Origin: Owenia fusiformis
Taxonomy: Eukaryota > Annelida > Polychaeta > Sabellida > Oweniidae
Assembly: GCA_903813345.2 (NCBI GenBank)
Contig: CAIIXF020000010.1
Location: forward strand, 7,245,169-7,309,168
Direction of reading: 5' to 3'
Length of the DNA stretch: 64,000 bases
In this document: piece by piece, positions 34,701-44,500 of the stretch
How positions within the stretch are numbered: position 1 is the stretch's first letter
How the letters are laid out: each line of letters opens with the position of its first letter
The notes under the pieces: model-generated
What the model saw: only the letters and a program-made list of their open reading frames with translations
Told to the model about the DNA's origin: nothing
Database searches by the model: none
Program-made: the position numbers and the translations under genes

Positions 34701-36756
34701 CCGTCTGGACAATTTTTGCCCAGATCTTGAGATATTGAAGGTCAAAAAGGTAAAAAATGTCTCTTTTGAACTTGCTTGAAATTGACCAACTTTTAAAAAA
34801 ATCATCTACAAGTTCTCAGGTGTTCAAATCTGACTATAGTTTTTAAATAGATTAAGATGTGACCTGCTTCGAAACTCACAACTCCACTCACATAATTTTA
34901 AACACCCATCCTACTCCTATATGTGCCTGTGCCAGAAACACTAAGACACTTTCTTTTTAGATGTGATCTCACTAAAACATTCATCAACCAGTTAATAGAA
35001 ATATTGTCCAAAGATTACCCTTTACTTCATTTTAAAGATATGAATCAAACTTGTAAGATAAATACTCTCCTATATGGCTCTAAATATTACCCCCTCCCCC
35101 GAAACTTTTTCTTGTTACACCTTCAGACCTTAGCTGTAAATATCTGGAGATGGCTGTCAGAGACCGATAGGAGGAACATTCCTGGGAATGTCGCACATGG
35201 GAAGTTAATTAATAAATGCTTAACTTGCCTATTAATACCATGTAAAAATTTGGCTATTAATGTCTGTATGGACACTGCCAAGGAAATGATTGCTTAAATA
35301 AAAAAAAAATAAAATAAAAAATACTGAGGTCTGAAAAAGTAACGTTTGCAAGGTCAACGGTGAAGGTCATCAAACTAAATAACAAAGTGTGTTATCTAAG
35401 TTTCTCAAAGTTTGAGATTACAATTCAATATTTTTGGATGAAAGTCAAAATATATATTCTTCTAAATGTTCAACACATATTAGCAATTGATTATGTTCTA
35501 AAACGTTGCAGTAGTTTTGAGATATTGGAGCTCAAACATCTTTCAAGGTCAAATTGACCAAAATTGCCTGAAGTATTAAGATTGCTGCAATCTTAAATGT
35601 TTAGTTTCTCCAGTGTTTTTTTTGTTTTAATTATTCAAATAAATTATATGCAAAATCTATGAAGATAAAGAAATTAATAAAATTCAAACTAAATTGAATC
35701 AATAAAAAATAGTTACCCTTTTCATTGCAATATTGAAGGCAGAGTTCAACAGACATATTTCTGTATTGTACAAGGACATCTCCCGTCAGATCACGCTGAG
35801 TTTTATTATCGTGAAAGCAGCCCAAGAAGTATGCTAAAATGGATAGTCAATGTAACATATATTATATATTTAGAGAGCACTGGCCTCAGTATCAGTTGCT
35901 AGAAAAAATTTACCATCTGTGAACGAATTTGAAAAAAACACATGGTTGAGAGCTCTTTTTCGATAAATCTTGTCATTTTGATTCCAGGAACTGCTCTTTC
36001 GATTCACGTTTCCTTGTGGTCATTTTGGAAGCTTTTCGATAAATCATGTCATTGTGATTCCAGGAAAATTGCTCTTTCAATTCATGTTTCCTTGTGGAAA
36101 AGTTGTGAAGTTTTCAGGAAAACCAATCACTTGATTCTTCTTTGAACACATGATAAATTAAATCAATTAATTCTAGAGCTGGTTCGTTCACATGATAGAG
36201 GATACCAAATTCTAGAGCTGATTAATTTTTGGATGGCCATCTTTTTTCTTGTGGCCATTTTGATAAATCTTGTCATTGCATTATCTAATGCCCAGTGTAT
36301 CCGTTTGGTTGTGTGAGTTCATTCATGTCATGTACCTTGTTAGAAAATAAAATCAGGATTGTGAGGAACATTATGCTTTAGAATCTTTTTTTTGAAAATA
36401 CTGCTTTCAACATTTAACACTCTCTCTAACCCCTTCTAATTCTAATTCTAGATCCAATACTTACAATTTTCAAGCTGCGTACTCCATACATTGTAAGTCT
36501 CATTTAGTTCATATGGGACTCCATTTATCAGCTCGCATTGACCTTTTTCACCATTGAATCTCTTAAAATTGAAGGCAGGACATCTCACTGGACCTCGTTT
36601 GAGGCACATCGACGCACATTTGACCACAGAATCGGCATTCGGTTCTTTTGTCGTATTCAGTCCTCTCATTTTGTTTAGCTTTTTGAAAAGCTGATTACAA
36701 TTGACATAAAAACTTATTCCAATTACAAGTGCGCTCACAAAAACACAATTTTTCAT
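28747..36756 (-). CDS. Secreted PAN/apple-WSC domain protein
   Basis: Three minus-strand exons with consistent phases: 36756-36465, 35833-35717, 28919-28747; 193 residues. Exon 1 starts with a signal peptide (MKNCVFVSALVIGISFYVNC) and then a PAN/apple-like module (VVKCASMCLKRGPVRCPAFNF ... GQCELING). Exons 2 and 3 encode one WSC domain: SYFLGCFHDNKTQRDLTGD, NMSVELCLQYC, then GYMYAGLQYWKECYCGNTFG, CNFKCSGNNAQTCGG and NSVHM. PAN and WSC modules bind proteins or carbohydrates, so an extracellular recognition role is likely; no catalytic domain is present. In exon 3 an earlier AG is also possible, but the AG at 28921-28920 gives the family-typical GYxYAGLQY. The 6.8-kb second intron is full of transposons and satellites. 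Confidence 0.85.
29085..29655. repeat. Palindromic minisatellite (GGCATATTC / ACCTGCGG modules)
   Basis: Two clusters, 29085-29170 and 29415-29655, are built from alternating modules: ATGGCATATTC or its near-palindrome, and ACCTGCGG/CCGCAGGT in both orientations, for example TATTCACCTGCGGTATATGG. At least a dozen modules occur. Lies in the intron of the PAN-WSC gene. Confidence 0.75.
29675..30060. repeat. ~125-135 bp tandem repeat, array 1
   Basis: About three diverged units each containing AAATCATCTACAAGTTC, a TTCAAATCTGACTTTA word, GATTTGACCTTCAATGACCT, AAGGTCAAA and TCAAATTGACCAATTTTT. The same unit forms a larger array at 37937-38620 and a single copy at 34735-34870. Confidence 0.8.
30305..31942 (+). 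mobile_element. PIF/Harbinger-like DNA transposon, non-autonomous (1.64 kb)
   Basis: Inverted ends TGCCTTGGTCACATAGCC and GGCTATGTGACCTAGGCA, followed inward by GC-rich GGCGCC/CGGCCGATGAGTA blocks in both orientations. It is flanked by TAA at 30302-30304 and 31943-31945, the 3-bp duplication typical of PIF/Harbinger. The interior carries a Myb/SANT (MADF)-like gene remnant, the second protein of Harbinger elements; the DDE nuclease gene is missing. The GC-rich subterminal arms contrast sharply with the AT-rich host. Confidence 0.8.
31001..31454 (+). pseudogene. Harbinger Myb/SANT (MADF)-like protein, frameshifted
   Basis: Starts at ATG 31001 (MSKAKDRGDKANGPYMRKAL), then an acidic linker and a MADF/SANT-like segment: KIANFFDDRPYFYDQTNLRE. 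The frame stops at 31261, but a +1 frame (31240 onward) continues the domain with IGNFANSIGWTGR and SGCTLMKRPRAVWQVILDG, the KxxSG-W pattern of Harbinger Myb proteins. The family helps the transposase bind DNA and enter the nucleus. The break indicates a dead copy, though a missed small intron is possible. Confidence 0.65.
31976..32070. mobile_element. Fragment of a Harbinger-like MITE
   Basis: Contains GCCTGGGTCACATTTGCTCC at the left and GGCGCCGTAGTGAAAATCGGAG at the right; both resemble the terminal 60 bp of the adjacent 30305-31942 element. Ends are not intact. Confidence 0.5.
32475..33325. repeat. Dispersed ACTTTCTCCAGTNTGTATGAA motif cluster
   Basis: The word tactttctccagtntgtatga appears near 32847, 33010 and 33300, degenerate at 32488, and in reverse near 33178 and 33240 (ATGCAGGAGAAAGCAC). 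Spacing is irregular, so it is not a simple tandem repeat. Confidence 0.5.
33368..34124. mobile_element. 757-bp near-perfect palindrome (fold-back element)
   Basis: Left end AAGGTGCTATGGAAGTTAAC pairs with the complement at 34105-34124. Arms of roughly 300 bp match through AACAGAGTTCTGTTTGGACC, CCCTCTGAAAATGTGACTGA and GGTGCTCAGGAAAGGTCA. A direct repeat AATTTGTA occurs just outside each end, a possible 8-bp target duplication. No ORF beyond the mirrored arms. Confidence 0.8.
34735..34870. repeat. ~130-bp repeat unit, single copy
   Basis: One unit of the ATCATCTACAAGTTCTCA / AAATTGACCAACTTTT repeat seen in arrays at 29675 and 37937. Confidence 0.7.
34880..35330 (+). pseudogene. 5'-truncated LINE 3' end (reverse transcriptase ORF tail and A-rich tail)
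   Basis: The frame 34923-35297 reads VPETLRHFLFRCDLTKTF, like the zinc-knuckle-adjacent ...PET..H.L..C... signature at the C-terminus of many LINE ORF2 proteins, followed by about 100 residues with IWRWLSETDRRNIPG. Immediately after the stop comes an A-rich tail (35297-35330, AATAAAAAAAAAATAAAAT). Structure and truncation fit target-primed insertion. The reverse transcriptase core is absent. Confidence 0.55.
35940..36110. repeat. ~85-bp imperfect direct duplication
   Basis: Two copies of TCGATAAATC.TGTCATT.TGATTCCAGGAA...GCTCTTTC.ATTCA.GTTTCCTTGTGG in tandem, in intron 1 of the PAN-WSC gene. Confidence 0.6.
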
Positions 36757-37795
36757 TTTAACTTTTGATTCGAATCAGTAAATTCAATCAACAGTCTTAA
36801 GGCTGCTTTTACTGACACAGTCAACAATTCTCAAAATGAACCACATATACGCTTTGCAGGTGAGGGGCCATTCCAGCGTGTCTGGAGTAAAAAGAATGAA
36901 AAACAAAAATACAAAATTACATTGAAAATATCTGTAAAATTAAAGTGGCCAGGGTTATTTATTCCAATTTTATTTGTGTAGTTTTTTTCTATATACTTCT
37001 TTTATAGTAATTTTGTATGGTTAACGTCATATCATGAAACATTGAGATTTTGAAATGGTCCCCGCATTGTGGTGATAAGGGAGAGAATATACATACCAGG
37101 ACTTGAAACTTATAGTGCCAAAGTAGTTATTTGCAACCATAGTATCAATTATCCAATCAATGAAGTTCTGGGGCATATACGGGCAACACCTATGTCTGTC
37201 CGTCCATCCCGGCGATAACCCAAATACTGTTCACCCAATCTTGTTCATATCATGTACACATATGCCCAATGGGGGTAGAAATTCTCCTTGAAAGCTGATA
37301 TTCAAAATGGCTGTTCGTTTTAAATGGCGGCCATTTTAGTGCTGATTTTACAGTTATTATGAATAGAACTAGAATAGCAATTGTTTTTATGTAAAAAGGT
37401 TATATACCCGACATTAGTAAACTAGGAATGAAGATATTGAAGAAATACATGGCAGCCATCTTGAAACAACGGCAGCCTTTACACGCTATTTTACAATTTT
37501 TGAAAATGTCTACCATTTTTACATGTTTTATTTTTTGTTTTTTTTACTATAATTCAAAAGGTAGAAGAGCGATTTTGTTCATATTTGATATGTGCCTATT
37601 AGAATGACACGCTGTCGTATGGCAATTTGACTAGTAGGTGGCCATTTTGAAAATGGCGGCCATTTTTATGTATATTATTTTACGATAACTGAAAAAGTAG
37701 TTGAAGGATTTTGTAAAAATGGCAGCCATGGCTGTTCGATGAGATTTTCTACGCATTGTCGTTGCTGTTATGTAGTTTCTATTTTCCACTATTAT
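36757..37795. other. Upstream flank of the PAN-WSC gene; no gene seen
   Basis: Presumed 5' UTR and promoter side of the minus-strand gene. From 37290 it is enriched in AAAATGGCGGCCATTTT-like palindromic words (five or more) without coding support. Confidence 0.4.
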
Positions 37796-37905
37796 GTCAC
37801 TACCACCAAGAAGTGGTGACATATTGTTATGCATTGGTCTCCGTTTTACTGTGGTGGCGGCGGTTGGTTTGCGATCGGCGGGTGGCGGTTGGTAACAAAT
37901 CCTCA
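37796..37905. repeat. GTCACCACC-family dispersed repeat, inverted copy
   Basis: Contains AAGTGGTGACATATTGTTAT and GGTGGCGGCGGTTGG, which read on the minus strand match the ATAACAATATGTCACCACTT and CCAAC tracts of the 6763, 47278 and 63606 copies. Confidence 0.55.
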
Positions 37906-37936
37906 AAACTTCTAATAACTCAATAAACACTGTTTA

Positions 37937-38620
37937 GATTGACTTCATTTTTTCCAAATCATCTACAAGTTTTCAGAAGTTCAAATCTGACTTAACATTT
38001 AAAATTTGACCTTCAATGACATTTTCAAGGTAAAAAAGGTTAAAAAGGTCAAAAAAGTATTTTCAACTTGCTTCAAATTGATTATTTTTTCAAAATCATC
38101 TACAAGTCATCAGAAGTTCAATTCTGACTTTATATTTCAGATTTGACCTTCAATGACCTTCTCAAGGTCAAAGAAATCTCAAAATGGTATTTTTCAATTT
38201 GCTTCAAATTGACCAATTTTTTCAAAATCATGTACAAGTTCTCAAAAGTTCAAATCTGACTATAGATTTGACCTTTAATGACCTTCTCAAGGTCAAAAAT
38301 GTCGTTTTTCAACTTGCTTCAAATTGACCAATTTTTCATGATCATCAACAGAGTTCTCGGAAATTCAAATCTGACTTAAAATTGAACTAATAATATTGTG
38401 AGCAGCTAGGTGGTGGCATTTTGTCATGTTAATGCCATGATCGATTTTTTTCAAAATCATCTACAAGTTATCAGAAGTTCAAATCTAACTTTAGATTTAA
38501 GATTTGACCTTCAATGACCTTCTCAAAGTCAAACAAAGGTCAAAAGGTCTTTTTTCGACTTCCTTCAAATTGACTATTTTTTCAAAATCATCTACAAGTT
38601 CTCAGAACTTCAAATCTAAG
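37937..38620. repeat. ~125-135 bp tandem repeat, array 2
   Basis: Five or so diverged units with AAAATCATCTACAAGTTCTC, GATTTGACCTTCAATGACCT and TTGCTTCAAATTGACC. One unit is interrupted near 38385 by AATAATATTGTGAGCAGCTA, a sequence also seen at 34553. Confidence 0.85.
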
Positions 38621-38639
38621 ATAATACTGAGGAATTTGA

Positions 38640-39794
38640 TATTCTGATTGGTCAGTTTTCCTGCATTCTCAAGTCACTTTTCCGACTCTAAACTGAGTTT
38701 CTAGAAATGGCACTTGTTACATTTGTCTCTTGGTTTTGTTTCTGGACGGATTTCTTAATTTATGGCATCATTGTCCGTCTGAGAACAGTGGTAATGCGAA
38801 CGGTACTTAGTATTTTGAACGCGATCAAAACCTGACACTATTATACCTAAAACGTCAGTGTAAATGATGAAACAAACCCAAACTTCTTGCAAGAAGACGA
38901 TGTTATTTATAAAAACGATGTTCTAAAATCCTGTCTGGTTTTATGTCATTCTCGACTCCGGAATGTCTGAAGAGTACCCAAAGCTCAAATACGTTTTGTA
39001 TTTTGCCCAAAATAGGTGAAACTTTGAGAACCCATGGGAGTAATTGCAAACGGTAGAGTTTAAAAGCAACCGAGTAAATGTTTGTTTTATATAGCCTATG
39101 TTCTTCTAATATGAATAAAAAAAATTGATGCCATCTCCTTATTTAATTTTGTCGAAATTATGTACAAGGGAGGTCTGGTGCAATTTCACAATTTCAGGGA
39201 AAATAGGCTGTAATCGGCCCTTGTACCCTGGAGCAGAAATAAACGATATCTAGGACAAAATATTTCATGTCATTAAAAAAAACCTTATTTATGGAAATAC
39301 TTTAAAATTGCACTTACTATGGATGTTATATGATTTAATTGGAATTTGAAATCCAGAATCGTTTAAATTTTAAAAGATAACCGTTATTTAATACATTGGC
39401 GTTACGGCAATTACCGTATCGTCGTTCAAATCCAATATGATACGGCAATCGAGCCCATTGTCTCCACTGTAATTTATGTACTATTAATGACTATGTTTTG
39501 TTAATTTTACAGTTTTAGCAATCTCAATTGTTTTTAATTCATTCCTAAATTAATTTTCTATAAATTATTAAACTGTAATGTTTCACAGAAGATTACCTGG
39601 CAGGGTGTGGAATTTATGATCATTTATGATATAGAATAAAACCTGTCCGATGGAACACTTCTGTAAGAAATGTCTAAATGAATAGTTTTTAAAAGAACAA
39701 AGTTCCATAAAACATTCAATGACCTCTCGCTGTATTGAACAGCTGTTCGCAAGTGTTAAATTTGGACAGTGTGGAAGGTGTTACTTAAACACAG
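38640..39794. other. No gene seen
   Basis: No exon with splice support on either strand. Confidence 0.45.
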
Positions 39795-39900
39795 ACACCA
39801 GTTTTTATGCCAGCATTAAATGGGATATCACTTTTTATGCCAGCATCAATTGGGACATAACTTTTTATGCTCAGCATAAAATGCTGGGCATAAAAAAGTG
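39795..39900. repeat. ~30-bp minisatellite ending in a hairpin (CTTTTTATGCCAGCAT)
   Basis: Three copies of TTTTTATGCCAGCATYAA(A)TGGGA, followed by GCTCAGCATAAAATGCTGGGCA which can fold back on the repeats. Confidence 0.65.
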
Positions 39901-40164
39901 ATATAAAATTTTTTTTAACCAACAAATCCGGGTTTTTGTTACAGTCCATTTTCATATAATCCGCTGTTACAGGTTCTACTGTACTTCAATTAGTAAATTC
40001 ATACTGTAATTAATCAGCAAATATTTAAGAAGACTATCTTTTTATAATTTGTTTTGTGACCCAGTTTTTATGGGATATGACATAGAAACAACAAAGCTAC
40101 CTCTAAAGTGTCCTGATGTGGCCACTGACCAAATAATGATGATTTCTTACATGGTAGATGGACA

Positions 40165-40365
40165 GGTAAAAATGGGTTAGATTATACAAGATAAAATTAC
40201 AGGGTTCAATTATGCAAGTAAAATTGGTTAGATATTGCGAGGGTAAAAGTAGGTAAGATTATGCAGAGTATAGATTATGCAGAGTTGGATTATACAGGGT
40301 AGAAATACAGGCTACAGTTATGTGAGTAATATTGATTGGATTGTGAGGGGGAAAATGGGTTATGA
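40165..40365. repeat. Degenerate short tandem repeat (GGTTAGATTATGCAAG type)
   Basis: Eight or more loose copies of GGTTAGATTAT(G/A)CA(A/G)AGTA, directly left of the dispersed repeat at 40374. Confidence 0.5.
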
Positions 40366-40373
40366 TTATGGTG

Positions 40374-40572
40374 TGTATTAATGGTGTCATTAAGAAGTTT
40401 ATTACAGTACTTTGGCATTTGATTTATAAATTGTCAAAGACCTTAAGACAAAGAGGGACATTATCACAGAGAATTATGGTTTCATAAAGAACTGGACAAT
40501 GTGTCGTATTTATAAAGAAGTGATAGCATATTTGAAGTGCAATAAAGAACCAACCTGTATCATTCTTAATTG
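40374..40572. repeat. Dispersed ~200-bp repeat, copy 2
   Basis: Same orientation and same order of words as 17348-17550; differs by scattered substitutions and a 6-bp deletion. Confidence 0.8.
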
Positions 40573-41165
40573 AATTTAAAGGCAGACAAGCATCAAATTA
40601 ACCCACATAAACATTGGCTCAGTTAAGCATGTGGCTTTCCCATTGGTACAAGGCGGTCATAGAATTCAAGATTAGTAAAAAAGACCGACTTGGGCAAGGC
40701 TAGCATAAATGTTGAGTCAGATCATAATCAGTTGAAGATGTGGCATATGCCAAGAGCATTGTTAAATAATTTTCTTGGAAACATGTGACCTAGTTAGATT
40801 CATATCCGATGTGCCAATTTTCAATCAAGATCCCCCTCACAATTTAAAAGCTGCTATTCAGTCTACCCCGGAGTACATTTGAAAATCAGCCTAGATACGT
40901 AGCATTTCTAGGAAAGCATGCGATTTGTTTGACAAGTGGCACTATCTACACCATTTAATAAAACAAATCATTCACTTCTTATATGATATATTTCTTTGCA
41001 TAAAAGCATTCATATGTATTATATACATTTATATAAAATTCCTGGAACAGATAAATTCAAACCAAAAGTTACCATTGTTGCAGTGATTTAAAGTACTAAT
41101 TGAATGATCAAGAGGGTTTATAAAATAATCTATCAGCAGAATAGTAGGTGATGCATCAACTCTCG

Positions 41166-41171
41166 TTTATT
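41166..41171 (-). terminator. Candidate poly(A) signal of POLE
   Basis: AATAAA on the minus strand about 345 bp after the POLE stop codon. It lies past the CACTGTACTGCA simple-sequence tract. Confidence 0.4.
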
Positions 41172-41189
41172 GAATATTTGTAGATCAAA

Positions 41190-41390
41190 GCTCATACTGT
41201 ACAGCACAGTAACAGTGCACTTCCCTGCACAGCACTCCAATGCACTACATGGTTCCATACTACATAGCACTGTACTGCATGCACTGTGTGCAATACTGTA
41301 TTGTACTACACTGAACTGTCCTGCACTCAGCATTACACTTTACTGCACTGAGTTACACAGTTGCAATACACTGTTCCTGTTTGCAATGCA
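41190..41390. repeat. Cryptically simple CACTGTACTGCA tract
   Basis: About 200 bp made of irregular CTGCAC, TACTGCA, CACTGTA words in the presumed 3' UTR of POLE. Open frames here are by-products of the repeat. Confidence 0.65.
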
Positions 41391-41513
41391 TTTACTGAAC
41401 TCCCTCAGTGATGTCCGTAACTGTCCTTGATATCCTTCAACTGAGGTCCTAACCTCTGGGGTCCTATCACTCTGCATTATATATTCGTTTTCCACTGTTA
41501 AACACCTGTTGGT

Positions 41514-44500
41514 TCAACCAGCCTGATGGTTCATTTTCAATATCCACTCCACAGTTTCTAACAGTAAAGGCATGTTATAATGGCTGAAAAAACAATATCA
41601 AATTCATTTGTAACATTATTGATGTATTTCCTAAGTATTTTTCATTGTACATCAGTTAATAAAATTTCCTCTTATGAACTGAACAACTTAAGTATGGGTG
41701 CTGCTGCACATGGCTTAAGTCATTAACAAATCATGGCAGTAAAGCCACTTACATCAATGATTAATAGAAAACATCTTCATTCAACATATTTACTCAAACT
41801 TACCTTGCTATATTCCTAAATATTTTCAGTTTCTGTACAACATCTGGAAGGGATTGTGTGGTTGTGAAGTCACCTGCACATTTACAATACGTCGCCATAT
41901 TAGTATCTTTCACCTGAAATTAACACAACTGAAAGTGACCACAGAATAGAGTGAACAATGTTGGAAGCAGAATTTGAAAAACATGCCAATGATTTCCTTA
42001 CGCTCCTAGTTTTATTTTTCTGAAAGAGAACTGAGATGGCTGATCAAATATGGAAGTTATCATAGATTAGAATTAAAAATTGAAAAATACCATCCTGAAG
42101 TAATGTCACGTGGACTTTTTTGGAAAATAGGCTAAAAATATTGTATAATTGAGACAAAATTCCTGAAAGTTACTCCCAACATGTCTTTAGTGTTTGTTAT
42201 ACCTTTGTGAGAAAAGTATATAAAGTCACTGGTGTGGCTTAGACCCATTTTTGGCTTAAATAAATGGACTCAACTTATATCTAATTTTCAATATCATATC
42301 ACAGCCAAAATACAAGAACAAGCAGAATTTGATGTTTTGCTAAACTTTTCAGACTTAGTATTTCCTCCCCAAAATGATATTTATGGACTCCTCCCCACAC
42401 TCCAAGATCCAATAATCCACACTTCATGTTTTACAATATTGACAGAAACAATGCATACCCCATTGCATTTAATACACTTGAGATCCTGTAGCACATGAGC
42501 CATTGACTTCCTCTGTACAGCATCAATAAGATGTTGTTCGATTTCAGCAACGTCATACTCCGTTTTACATGTCTCATTTGTACAGTGCCATAAAGACCTG
42601 CAAAAAGTAAATGAAGAGAATATATTTCAATTCATGCCTATTCAACGAATTTCACTGATTCACATTTCAAGAATTAGGTTTTGTGGAATGTTAAATTCAA
42701 AGTCAGAAAAATATTGTTAAGAAAATACTTATGTATTTCTTTTCTTATTTGTCAAAACACCATATTTGGCATTTCAAGCGATTTAAGAGTATTTTTGACA
42801 ATTATGCAACATATCCATAAGAACTATGTTTTCTTGCAAGGCAAGTCCCTGAGATACCACAAATATCAATAATCACTCTATTACCTTTCCTATGAGGAGA
42901 AAAACACATTGTTTTACCATGTTTAAAATTCAAATGTTGTAATTGTGGTTAGATAATACAGACAGTCAACGAAATGGTTGTCTAAAATTACCTGGGGCTG
43001 TGAATTCGTACGATCCCCAAACCAATCCGGATAAATTTTATCCTTTGGGATAAATCTTGGATTAGTAATCCGATAAATATTTGGTGAATTCGTACGATCC
43101 AAGGATTATGAGGGGGAATCCCCAAGATTTATCCAATTTGCATTGGAATTCAGATAAAATTTATCCAAAAAGTAATCCACCACTATAGGAGGATCGAGAA
43201 TTATCCTGAGATTAATCCCAGGATTGTACGAATTTACCGATTTTTGGATTAATTCTTGGATTAATCCCACAATGCATCATTACCATGACGAAATTTATCC
43301 GGATCGGATCGTGGAGCGTACGAATTCACCGCCCCTGGTCTACAAATTATTTCCATATTCATAAAATTACCATTTAATCTGAAAATGCATCTTTAAATGT
43401 TTCTCATTATTTGTACTCACTGAGCATCGTCAGACAAATGTGGATCTCGACACAGATCAACGTCCCGCGTGCTATTACAATTCTTACATATAACTTCAGG
43501 GAGGATGTACGATAAACATGGATCTTGGAAATCAGCATCCCTCGAGAAATCTCCAACACCAATCAGCTTCAAGAGATCTCTTCGCATCTTATTCACCTGG
43601 TTTGTAATATTTGAGTCCAAGGACAGAACCTAATAAACACAAGGGATGGAAAATCAATAGCCTGTCAAAATTCTTAAATTCCCTCACTAAGATATATCAT
43701 TTACAATTTGGCATTCAGTCAATTGAGGCGCTGAACAAGGCCACGATCAAATCTTTGAGGGATGAAAAACTGCAAGTTTGGTGGTTTATTTGCTATGTAC
43801 AGACGGTAAGATGATTTGACCACTCTTTCAAAGGGTTAGAAATGCCTGTATGAGAAGTCTTCTTTAAGCCTCATAATGAACACTAGAAAACTATATCTAA
43901 TAATAAAGAATGCTAGATATAAGATGAGTTCTAGGTTGAAATTGGTATTTAAGAAATATGATATTTCAATATGATTTTTCTTCAGATATGTCTTTTATCA
44001 CATAATTCATAATTAAATTATTCTCTGAAAAAGATTTCCTATTCTCACAAATGATAACTTACCTTGCACACATATTTGATAAATTCAAGGGCTGGATTGT
44101 TTAGTGGCAAATACGATCCAGGGAGCTTCGGGAATTCCGCAGACAAATCTCCACGCCCACTTCCTGAGAGTTTCTTCTGGATTTTCTGGGTTATACTGAA
44201 AATGTTACATTTTTGTAAGATCAATTTCAAAATTGGGATGGTCAGATTAAAAAATATGAAGAATTTTGAATGACAAAGTTATACATCTGCTTTTTAAATT
44301 TCCTTAACATTCAAGTACCCTGAAAATGTTTGCACTGTGACATGAAAAACAAAAAGATCCTAGATTTATCCCATTTGGTCCATCTTAAATTCTTAAATGT
44401 GTCCTAGATGTACATGGTTATTGTTTTCACATTTATACCTTAATATTATACTTATTTAACTTAACCATCTTAAATTCTTAAATGTGTCCTAGATGTACAT

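Noticed and set aside
41170-41430. Overlapping frames of 66-86 codons on both strands
   Set aside because: Generated by the CACTGTACTGCA simple-sequence tract downstream of POLE.
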